A DNA stretch of 5,870 nucleotides, taken from assembly GCA_030668425.1 (NCBI GenBank), contig DAOUTY010000118.1, positions 1-5,870 of the forward strand, in the 5' to 3' direction. This DNA is from Chloroflexota bacterium. Lineage in GTDB: Bacteria > Chloroflexota > Dehalococcoidia > SZUA-161. Within the stretch, counting starts at the first letter, position 1. The number at the start of each line of letters is the position of its first letter. This document shows, piece by piece, positions 1 to 5,831 of this stretch. A program made the translations under genes and the position numbers. The notes under the pieces were generated by a model. It was not told the origin of the DNA and made no database searches. It saw nothing but the letters and a program-made list of their open reading frames with translations.

Positions 1-17
1 ATGGCTTGTCCGATAGC

Positions 18-32
18 CGAGAATGTTTCTCG
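18..32. other. Small hairpin downstream of the leftward operon
   Basis: CGAGAA (18-23), a 3-nt loop and TTCTCG (27-32) form a perfect 6-bp stem, 53 bp beyond the GMC oxidoreductase stop. In the direction of leftward transcription it is followed by GGCTATCGG and not by a T run, so it is not a standard intrinsic terminator. It could slow polymerase or protect the 3' end of the mRNA, or be chance. Nothing else recognisable lies in 1-84. Confidence 0.25.
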
Positions 33-84
33 ATTGTCGTTTGTCAGCTCAACTTTACGGGGCAGTGCTTATTTAACACCTCTC

Positions 85-1398
85 TTACGCGGCCAGTGTC
101 TTCGCCAAGCGCTTGGCCAGGGCAACAATCGTAAGAATCGGGGGCAGCCCCGGCGCTGCGGGAAAGACGCTCGCATCGCATACAAAAAGGTTGTTCACCT
201 CTGTCTGAAGGTCTTTATCTACAACTCTGCCGATGGCGGCAGTCCCACCGGGGTGGCCGCCTTGCGGCTTGGAGAACACAATAGAGTGACTATCAGCACC
301 TGCCTTGATTAATATCTTCTTCGCTATAGATGAGCCTTCGCGCAATTTTGCCCAGTCCCTTTCCGTCACCGGCTTGGACACTGTTCCGTCAGCGTAGACG
401 TGGCCCACCGTTTCGTCTGCGATCTTGGTCATGATGCCAATCAACCTGTGCGCGGGCAAGGTAAGCCCCTTCACTCCGAACTTGGTGAAATTGGTTACCC
501 TGCGCCGACTTACGGATGGAGATAGGATGAACCCTTTGCTCTTATGGAACTCAAGGTCAACGAGCGCCGTGGCAGGTTCGTGAAGCTGGTTGAGTCCCTT
601 AGTCACCCCGTAGGTATCCACTACGAGATCCACGAAAAGCCCTGAGCCCGCTTCCTTGATACCCGATCGCTGCAGGATAACAGGCGTTCTTAGTCCTCCA
701 GCGGCAAGGATGACAACTTCTGACTGTATTTCGATACGCCCGTGTGGCCCTATTCCCTTTACACCCTTCGCTGCTCCGTTCTCTACTATAACCTGTTCGA
801 CCGCGGTGTTGTAGATGATTTCGGCTCCAGATTGAGTGGCTTCCCGCAGGTAGTCCAGTGCCGTCCATTTCGCGCCATTCACACAACCCCCAGCGCACGC
901 CCCGCATTTCCTGCATTTCGAAGGATCGATGAACTTGGGCATTGGTTCCATTTTATAGCCCAGTTCCCTCGATGCCCACAAGATCCTTTTAGAACCATCT
1001 GAAAGAAGACCTTCGGCGATGGGCGAGATGCGCATCTCCCTCTCGGCTTCGGCGAATTCTCCCTCCAGGGTGATTCCGCAGGTTGTAAGTTCCTCCTCCA
1101 GGCATCGAATCCCGTTGCCATGAGAAATGACTGTGGTGCCACCGGCCCCGTTAGCTGTGTATATAATCACCTGCTCTTTCCATTTTGCGAAGATAGCAGT
1201 TATTCTAGCAAGTTCGAAGTTATGGAACTGGCCCCAGGTGGTACCAGCCTCTTTTTCGTACCTGCCTTTCTCTACTACCAGAACTTTCCGTCCCTTGTTG
1301 CTTAGCTCCCTGGCCAGCGTAGCCCCACCGGCCCCGGAACCGACGATTACAAATTCCCATTTCTTGTCTTGCATATTCATAACATTCGAACTTGCCAT
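85..1398 (-). CDS. GMC-type FAD-dependent oxidoreductase with a four-cysteine (Fe-S-like) cluster
   Basis: Predicted flavoprotein that oxidises an alcohol or similar substrate; the acceptor is unknown. Numbering is from the ATG at 1398 (437 aa). An N-terminal Rossmann motif GSGAGG (20-25) with the ribose-binding acid E43 in VVEKG is followed by the second FAD-contact motif GAGGTTVISHGN (84-95). Next comes C162-x2-C165-x2-C168-x3-C172 followed by NGAK, a cluster seen in one GMC branch. AGGLRTPVILQRSGI resembles GMC signature 2. The C-terminus carries GGHPGGTAAIG (likely catalytic H382) and DASVFPAAPGLPPILT. The protein is shorter than the roughly 500-550 residues of classical GMC enzymes. It is the last gene of the leftward run, 47 bp after the preceding stop. 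The start is uncertain: the frame is open to a TTG at 1488, ATGs also occur at 1380 and 1374, and no candidate has a well-spaced SD. The family call is firm; the substrate is unknown. Confidence 0.88.
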   Translation of the reverse strand: MASSNVMNMQDKKWEFVIVGSGAGGATLARELSNKGRKVLVVEKGRYEKEAGTTWGQFHNFELARITAIFAKWKEQVIIYTANGAGGTTVISHGNGIRCLEEELTTCGITLEGEFAEAEREMRISPIAEGLLSDGSKRILWASRELGYKMEPMPKFIDPSKCRKCGACAGGCVNGAKWTALDYLREATQSGAEIIYNTAVEQVIVENGAAKGVKGIGPHGRIEIQSEVVILAAGGLRTPVILQRSGIKEAGSGLFVDLVVDTYGVTKGLNQLHEPATALVDLEFHKSKGFILSPSVSRRRVTNFTKFGVKGLTLPAHRLIGIMTKIADETVGHVYADGTVSKPVTERDWAKLREGSSIAKKILIKAGADSHSIVFSKPQGGHPGGTAAIGRVVDKDLQTEVNNLFVCDASVFPAAPGLPPILTIVALAKRLAKTLAA

Positions 1399-1445
1399 CT
1401 GTATAGGAAGGCAGTAAGATCTCCCGACCGCGGGCTTGCGCAACC

Positions 1446-2117
1446 TCAGCAATTTATCAAAGGGTTCTCCTTGCGGAATTCCCACCAAAAGAGTTTTAAA
1501 TAGCGAGCCTCTGCGTACCTCTTGGCGTTGAAACTGGCGTATGCGGTGATAGAGCCCGAATTACTCTTAAGAATTGAGGCTCGACTTCTTGTCATCCCAT
1601 TCTCATGGAGAAACAGAGTTGCCTTCAAAAAAGCATATTCCGCGAAGCCATTTCTCCTGTATTTGGGATTGGTCCAACTGTCCCACAGGCAGTATTCTCC
1701 ATTTGAGAAGTCGACTTTATACAAATGTCGCCTCAGTGGGCTCCAGGCTTCTTCAGTCAAGGCGATCCAGGTAACGTGGGCGAGGTCTTGCTCCACGAAA
1801 ATACAGGCTGCTATTGCACCTTTGTCCAGTCTCTCTGCATATTTATAACCACCTGACCTCAGACCAAGTTCGTTGGCCTCCTTGGTAGTGGTAATTATTC
1901 TGAACGTAAATTCATCGGTCTTGGGAAAGAAATCAGCCTCATTGAGTTCAGTCGCGTCTTGTGCGGTATACTCGAATAGATAATACGTCTCGTGAACAAA
2001 GAATAGGTCTGCCAGAAATCTGAATACGTTAGCGAAAAGAGGTGCCAGTCCCTCTTGTTTGAGGATGCTCTTCGCCTTTCCGAATAATATCCTCACTTTC
2101 TTTGTAGCTGCTTTCAT
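1446..2117 (-). CDS. GNAT-like acetyltransferase with an N-terminal helical extension
   Basis: Probable acyl-CoA-dependent N-acyltransferase (223 aa from the ATG at 2117); the acceptor is unknown. The first 50 or so residues are basic, then hydrophobic (LAPLFANVFRFLADLFF), suggesting an amphipathic or membrane-touching helix before the catalytic fold. The acetyl-CoA loop lies at about 147-170, with R154-R155-N156-G157-F158-A159 fitting the R-x-x-G-x-A motif. SNSGSITAYASFNAKR (185-200) matches the motif B region. The start is debatable. The ATG at 2117 begins 34 bp after the hydrolase stop, but its only SD-like GGAG abuts the ATG. The frame stays open upstream to an ATG at 2216, preceded 10 nt earlier by GGGGGAG; that start would add 33 residues and overlap the hydrolase gene by 65 bp. 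The added residues look shaped by the other frame, so the shorter form is preferred. Hand-counted G+C in sampled lines is about 45-47%, below the right half of the window. Confidence 0.72.
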   Translation of the reverse strand: MKAATKKVRILFGKAKSILKQEGLAPLFANVFRFLADLFFVHETYYLFEYTAQDATELNEADFFPKTDEFTFRIITTTKEANELGLRSGGYKYAERLDKGAIAACIFVEQDLAHVTWIALTEEAWSPLRRHLYKVDFSNGEYCLWDSWTNPKYRRNGFAEYAFLKATLFLHENGMTRSRASILKSNSGSITAYASFNAKRYAEARYLKLFWWEFRKENPLINC

Positions 2118-2151
2118 CTCCGTTCTGAATCCAGTTCTTGGTTCCGAGTTG

Positions 2152-3006
2152 TCAGGGAGGGGGAGGGGGCTTGCTGATAATGTCGTATAGCTCCGGTCTT
2201 CGGTCCTTAATGACATTGAACTCAAACTCCCCCGGAGCGATTACCACGTGCTTCTCCCTGGCAATCGCCGGTTCGATCTCCGCATAGAGGATGTTCTCCT
2301 CATCGGGCTCCCCTCTGGCCAGTGCCGTACCCTTGGCGCAGTGCGCGATGATGCTATGGCCGATAAACCTTGTCCCCCTCTCCTCCCCGACGCGGTTGGC
2401 GGCAACGATGAACATACGGTTCTCGGCCGCTCTGGCCGGGATGATATGCTCCGGAATGAACTCCCTTTGCTCAGGCCAGTTTGTAGGGAGAACAAGGATA
2501 TCCGCTCCCTGTAATGCCAGAATGCGTGCGTGCTCGGGGAACATGGCGTCGTAGCAGATGCCGATACCTATCCTCCCGATCTCAGTCTCACACACAGCGG
2601 GAGGCAAGTTGCCACGATTCACGAAACGGTCAATACCAAGATAGGGTAGATGGATCTTGCGGTACTTGCTCAGTAACCCCTCGGGCCCCAGGAGTGCCGC
2701 TGCGTTGTAGCATTCTTCGTTGTCTGTTTCCAATAATCCGATCACCACGTACACGTTGAGCTTCCGGCAGGCATCGACGATCTTCGTGGTGCTGGGGCCG
2801 GGGATGGGCTCGCAGACGGGTAATGCCTCCTCAAGGCTGGAGAACACATATCCGGTCAGGGCACACTCTGGGAAGACAATGAGCCTTGCGCCCTCCCCGG
2901 CGGCGGTTTGAATCAAATCAAGGCATCTCGCCAGATTCACCTCTTTTTCGAGAAGCCTGGGCTCCATCTGCACTGCGGTAACCTTCAACTTTGTATTATC
3001 CGCCAT
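2152..3006 (-). CDS. Carbon-nitrogen hydrolase (nitrilase superfamily amidohydrolase)
   Basis: Predicted cytoplasmic amidase that cleaves a non-peptide C-N bond (amide, ureido or nitrile type) through a cysteine thioester. The 284-residue protein has the complete nitrilase-superfamily triad in its usual contexts: E47 in VFPECALTGY, K117 in KYRKIHLPY and C151 in GICYDAMFPE. N101 in the YNAAALLGPEG segment, PTNWPEQ, PARAAENRMFIVAANR and a C-terminal DRRPELY also match the family. The length is typical for stand-alone members. The start at 3006 is supported by GGAGG with an 8-nt spacer, inside the 18-bp gap after the upstream GNAT stop. The C-terminus is odd: five prolines directly before the stop, encoded by a C-rich tract. 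It sits between two GNAT genes in one probable operon, suggesting linked amide making and breaking. N-carbamoyl, omega-amide or aliphatic amide substrates are all possible; the sequence does not decide. Confidence 0.93.
   Translation of the reverse strand: MADNTKLKVTAVQMEPRLLEKEVNLARCLDLIQTAAGEGARLIVFPECALTGYVFSSLEEALPVCEPIPGPSTTKIVDACRKLNVYVVIGLLETDNEECYNAAALLGPEGLLSKYRKIHLPYLGIDRFVNRGNLPPAVCETEIGRIGIGICYDAMFPEHARILALQGADILVLPTNWPEQREFIPEHIIPARAAENRMFIVAANRVGEERGTRFIGHSIIAHCAKGTALARGEPDEENILYAEIEPAIAREKHVVIAPGEFEFNVIKDRRPELYDIISKPPPPP
2155..2169. other. G-rich (plus) / C-rich (minus) low-complexity tract encoding a terminal pentaproline
   Basis: On the plus strand this is three G runs of 3, 5 and 5 separated by single A residues; on the coding minus strand it is CCC/CCT codons for five prolines directly before TGA. 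Three runs are one short of a canonical four-run G-quadruplex. The tract is directly visible; a role in ribosome stalling or frameshifting is speculation. Confidence 0.6.
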
Positions 3007-3024
3007 GTTTTGAGCCTCCAGCCA

Positions 3025-3480
3025 TTAAAAATAGATGCGAAAGCCGTAGGCCGATGCTTCGAAACCAACGGAGCTATACAATTGGTGCGCTTCCTTGCGC
3101 CTCAAGTCGCTGCATAACTCGATCCTGTGGCATCCCTTCTCTTTAGCCCGGGCGATGACGTGTTCCAGGAGCATCCTGCCGTAGCCCTCACGCCGGTACT
3201 TTTCACCGACTATGAGGTTTTCTACGAGGGCCCAGGGGGTGGCGCTGTGGGAGAGGTTGGGTACGATGAGCAGTATCACGGTGCCTACAACCTCGCCCCC
3301 TTCTTCGGCTACGAAGAGTTCGTGTCTGGGGTCGGCACAGATCTCGGCGAACACCTCGCGGACATCGTCTGGTGAAGGGCTCCGGCTCATCTCAACCTGA
3401 GAGAGGTGGATAGTGAGTTCATGGTAAAGTCCGAGGATGCGGGGAATATCCTCCTCGGTTGCCAGTCTGACGTTGGCCAT
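3025..3480 (-). CDS. GNAT family N-acetyltransferase
   Basis: Predicted acetyl-CoA-dependent N-acetyltransferase acting on an amine or protein N-terminus; soluble, 151 aa, the usual size for a single GNAT domain. It opens with a beta strand and the typical RLATEEDIPRILGLY (5-19). Central strands are HELFVAEEGGEVVGTVIL. Motif A is VENLIVGEKYRREGYG, with R96-x-x-G99-x-G101 forming the pyrophosphate loop. Motif B is AHQLYSSVGFE (131-141), with Y135 in the usual general-acid position. The start at 3480 is well supported by AAGGAGGA at 3490-3497, whose AGGAGG core ends 10 nt from the ATG. It is the first gene of the leftward run and sits directly under the promoter at 3511-3539. Fusions of a GNAT domain to a C-N hydrolase, such as Bacillus YhcX, make functional pairing with the next gene plausible. 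The acceptor is not predictable. Confidence 0.92.
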   Translation of the reverse strand: MANVRLATEEDIPRILGLYHELTIHLSQVEMSRSPSPDDVREVFAEICADPRHELFVAEEGGEVVGTVILLIVPNLSHSATPWALVENLIVGEKYRREGYGRMLLEHVIARAKEKGCHRIELCSDLRRKEAHQLYSSVGFEASAYGFRIYF

Positions 3481-3510
3481 CCTCTTCAGTCCTCCTTGTC
3501 GGGCACAAGT

Positions 3511-3539
3511 AGCATAGAATAGCCACGGCTGGGTGTCAA
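3511..3539 (-). promoter_or_regulatory. Sigma70-type promoter of the leftward operon
   Basis: Read on the minus strand, TTGACA (3539-3534, perfect -35) is followed by exactly 17 nt and TATGCT (3516-3511, -10 with 4 of 6 matches to TATAAT, including the key first A and last T). Transcription should begin near 3504, giving a leader of about 24 nt that includes the SD at 3490-3497. Position, spacing and quality fit a strong, probably housekeeping-type promoter for the four leftward genes. A short inverted repeat, CCAG-GA-CTGG (3541-3550), lies just upstream of the -35 and might be a weak regulator site. Confidence 0.75.
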
Positions 3540-3563
3540 TCCAGGACTGGGGCGCCGGTCAAC

Positions 3564-3592
3564 TGGACTTCGGGAGTGCGCAAGCCTAAAAT
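3564..3592 (+). promoter_or_regulatory. Candidate sigma70-type promoter for the rightward flavoenzyme gene
   Basis: TGGACT (3564-3569, 4 of 6 to TTGACA), a 17-nt spacer and TAAAAT (3587-3592, 5 of 6 to TATAAT). A start near 3599 would give a leader of roughly 143 nt ahead of the ATG at 3742, and the palindrome at 3699-3726 would then lie in the leader. It sits back to back with the leftward promoter, 24 bp between the two -35 hexamers. The match is moderate and other weak candidates exist downstream, so this is tentative. Confidence 0.4.
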
Positions 3593-3698
3593 AGTGAGGC
3601 AAGTTGCTTGAAATGGGCAACCCGCTAACTGCAGGGAATTGATTGTGAAATGATTGCCTCGCCAGGGCAGCCAGACCGATAACGATTGCCGTTTGCTG

Positions 3699-3726
3699 GT
3701 AGGGGCAGTTCGCGAACCGCCTCTAC
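3699..3726. promoter_or_regulatory. 28-bp imperfect palindrome, candidate operator or leader hairpin
   Basis: Left arm GTAGGGGCAGTTCG (3699-3712) and right arm CGAACCGCCTCTAC (3713-3726) pair at 12 of 14 positions around a GTTCGCGAAC core, with no spacer. The mismatches are A3707/C3718 and G3703/T3722; the latter would be a G-U pair in RNA. The element ends 4 nt before the SD GGGAGG (3731-3736) of the rightward gene. This fits a dimeric repressor site such as TetR-, MarR- or GntR-type regulators bind, or a leader hairpin that limits ribosome access. The symmetry is seen directly; the role is inferred. Confidence 0.45.
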
Positions 3727-3741
3727 TGTCGGGAGGTATCG

Positions 3742-5796
3742 ATGGCAAGACTGAAAAGACTGTTTGAACCCATTCAGGTGGGCAACCTGGAGCTGAAGAA
3801 CAGGATAAAGATGCCCGCCATGGCCGTGGTGCCGCCGGAATCCGAAGAGGTGGTAATCGACCGCTTGAAGGCCTTCTACACCGAGAGGGCAAGGGGTGGC
3901 GTAGCTATTATCGGCGTGAGTTGTACCGCTACCAGGCTCATACAGGACCCGATGCTGGGGCTATATGATGACCGGTTTATCAATGGACTCAGGCAGTTGA
4001 CAGAGGTCATTCACGCCCACGGGGCAAGGACCTATGCGCAGATGGGCGTCGGCTACAGTTGGGCGTTCAGCGATGGCCCTGTCGAGCTGGTAGGGCCTTC
4101 GGGGGTTTCTCTCTCGGGGCGTCCCGGCACACCTTTTCGTATGGGCGGGCCTTTGGAGCCGACTATGCCGCGAGCGCTTGCTTTAGATGAAATCCGCCAG
4201 ATAGTGGAAGCCTACGGTGATGGGGCACAGAGGGCGCGTGAAGCTGGCTTCGACGCTGTCGAGATAATAGCCAGCGTGAGCTATATCATAGCCCAGTTCC
4301 TTTCCCCGCTGACAAACAAAAGAAGCGATGAGTACGGCGGCAGTTTTGAGAACCGGATGCAGTTTCTGCTCGAAATAATCGAAAACATGAAGAAGAAAGC
4401 AGGCCCCGATTTCACCTACACCTGCCGGCTCAGTGGTGCCGATTTGCTCGAAGGGGGCTATACCGTTGAGGACACGGCAAGAATGGCTCAGATACTGGAG
4501 ATGGCGGGCATCCATGAGATCGACGTAATGTCCGGCTGGCATAACGCGCCGTTTCCGATCATACAGACGGACGTTCCCCAGGGGGCCTGGGCTCACATGG
4601 CTGAGGCCGTCAAGAAGGCGGTGAGCATCCCCGTGGCGGCAGGCACTCAAATCCAGGATGTTATGGTGGCGGAGAGTGTACTGGCTCAGGGCAAGGCGGA
4701 TATGGTGTACATGGCGCGGGCGCTGCTCGCTGACCCGGAGCTGCCAAACAAGGCAAGAGAGGGGCGGCTTGCCGATATCAGACCATGTATGAACTGCTGC
4801 CGCTGTATCGAGGATTCAGATGCGCCACCGGTTTACTGCAGCGTAAACGCCAGGCTGAGCCGGGAGTGGGAATACCCGGCTGAAACGGCCGCGGCGGAGC
4901 GCAAGAGCGTGCTCGTTGTCGGGGGTGGGCCTGCTGGAATGGAGGCGGCGAGGATAGCTGTCCTGAGAGGACATGCAGTTACCCTCTGTGAGAGGGGGCC
5001 CAGGCTCGGCGGAAGCTTGATCCTGGCCGCGATAACCAACAGCAGGATTGGAAACGTACTGAAGCATCTGGACCGGCAGACGAGGAAGCTTCCTATTGAA
5101 CTGAGACTGAACACCGAGGTAACCCCGGTTCTTCTCGATGAAATCAAGCCGGATGTGGTTGTCCTGGCCGCGGGGGGGATGGCTCCGGCCTTAGAGGTGC
5201 CCGGCAGCAGCGGCGCCAATGTCCTCGACCATCGCGATATGAAAGAGGTCCTGGCTGGTCATGCCATCAGGAGGGGGGGATTTGGGCAAAGGTTGCTGTC
5301 CCGCCTTGGTGGCTTGTTCGTGCGATTCTTTTATGAGCCCTCACTAGTCAGGTGGATGCTGAGGTTTGGGTTCCCTTTCGGGAAGCGGGTTGCCATAATA
5401 GGCGGCAGTTTCGCCGGTTGCGAGCTCGCGGTGACCCTGGTAGGCCGGGGAAAGAAAGTCTCCATCATAGAGGAATCCAAGCGCATCGGGGCCGACGTCG
5501 GCTTAGTTCACAGGTGGATCTGGATGAAGCAGTTGAGGGAGGCCGGTGCCAGGCTGGTGACCGAGGCCAGCGTGACGGAGATAACCAAAAGGGGCGTGAG
5601 CATAAGCAAGGCAGATTCAACAGATTTCGTCGAAGCCGATACAGTGGTTCTGGCCGGTGGACTCAAGCCCGATACCAGGCTGGCTGATGAGCTTTCAGGG
5701 AGAGGGGCCGCCGTTTATGCTATCGGCGACTGCGCCGAGCCGGGCAAGCTCCTGGAGGCCACCGCGGCCGGTTTCCTTGTGGGCCAGGAAATCTAG
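3742..5796 (+). CDS. FadH/BaiCD/2-enoate-reductase-like NADH:flavin oxidoreductase (FMN, 4Fe-4S, FAD)
   Basis: Predicted reductase of a conjugated C=C bond in an enoate, dienoyl-CoA or steroid-like acid, passing electrons NADH to FAD to 4Fe-4S to FMN. The 684-residue protein is full length. An old-yellow-enzyme TIM barrel (about 4-335) has Q100, R229 and the segment 185-205 from QFLSP to YGGSFENR. Y181 and H267 (GWH) align with FadH catalytic Tyr166 and His252. Fe-S ligands are C349, C352, C353 or C355, and C366. FAD motif GGGPAG (394-399) has E417; a second Rossmann motif GGSFAG (554-559) has E577, which favours NADH. IGDCAEP (661-667) closes the FAD site. The start is set by GGGAGG with a 5-nt spacer. 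A basic, hydrophobic insert (about 507-545) absent from E. coli FadH separates the FAD and NADH parts. Sampled G+C is about 58-68%. The gene diverges from the leftward operon and converges with the SDR. The family is certain; the substrate is not. Confidence 0.95.
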   Translation: MARLKRLFEPIQVGNLELKNRIKMPAMAVVPPESEEVVIDRLKAFYTERARGGVAIIGVSCTATRLIQDPMLGLYDDRFINGLRQLTEVIHAHGARTYAQMGVGYSWAFSDGPVELVGPSGVSLSGRPGTPFRMGGPLEPTMPRALALDEIRQIVEAYGDGAQRAREAGFDAVEIIASVSYIIAQFLSPLTNKRSDEYGGSFENRMQFLLEIIENMKKKAGPDFTYTCRLSGADLLEGGYTVEDTARMAQILEMAGIHEIDVMSGWHNAPFPIIQTDVPQGAWAHMAEAVKKAVSIPVAAGTQIQDVMVAESVLAQGKADMVYMARALLADPELPNKAREGRLADIRPCMNCCRCIEDSDAPPVYCSVNARLSREWEYPAETAAAERKSVLVVGGGPAGMEAARIAVLRGHAVTLCERGPRLGGSLILAAITNSRIGNVLKHLDRQTRKLPIELRLNTEVTPVLLDEIKPDVVVLAAGGMAPALEVPGSSGANVLDHRDMKEVLAGHAIRRGGFGQRLLSRLGGLFVRFFYEPSLVRWMLRFGFPFGKRVAIIGGSFAGCELAVTLVGRGKKVSIIEESKRIGADVGLVHRWIWMKQLREAGARLVTEASVTEITKRGVSISKADSTDFVEADTVVLAGGLKPDTRLADELSGRGAAVYAIGDCAEPGKLLEATAAGFLVGQEI

Positions 5797-5831
5797 GCTA
5801 TTCTTGAGGCAGGGTAGTTGTTCCAGCTTGA

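Noticed and set aside
18..32. Intrinsic terminator of the leftward operon.
   Set aside because: The 6-bp stem is perfect but is not followed by a T run in the direction of transcription; kept only as a low-confidence hairpin.
1..312. Plus-strand open frame of 103 codons starting at the first base.
   Set aside because: Most of it is antisense to the strongly supported GMC oxidoreductase C-terminus, there is no visible SD, and the translation resembles no family.
2155..2169. G-quadruplex on the plus strand.
   Set aside because: There are only three G runs, and the 5-base runs cannot each supply two G3 tracts, so the canonical four-run rule is not met.
3654..3660. TTGCCTC pairing with GAGGCAA at 3596-3602 as a long-range inverted repeat.
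   Set aside because: Seven base pairs with a 51-bp separation is easily explained by chance.
3536..3892. Minus-strand open frame of 118 codons across the divergent region.
   Set aside because: It overlaps the well-supported flavoenzyme start and the promoter region, and its Arg/Pro/Ser-rich translation is typical of a shadow frame in G+C-rich DNA.
4183..4650. Minus-strand open frame of 155 codons inside the flavoenzyme gene.
   Set aside because: It lies fully antisense to conserved barrel motifs (YGGSFENR, GWH), and its own translation shows no recognisable domain.
5797..5831. Possible bidirectional terminator between the convergent flavoenzyme and SDR genes.
   Set aside because: I found no stem of useful length and no T run on either strand in this 35-bp gap; only a direct repeat of CTTGA.
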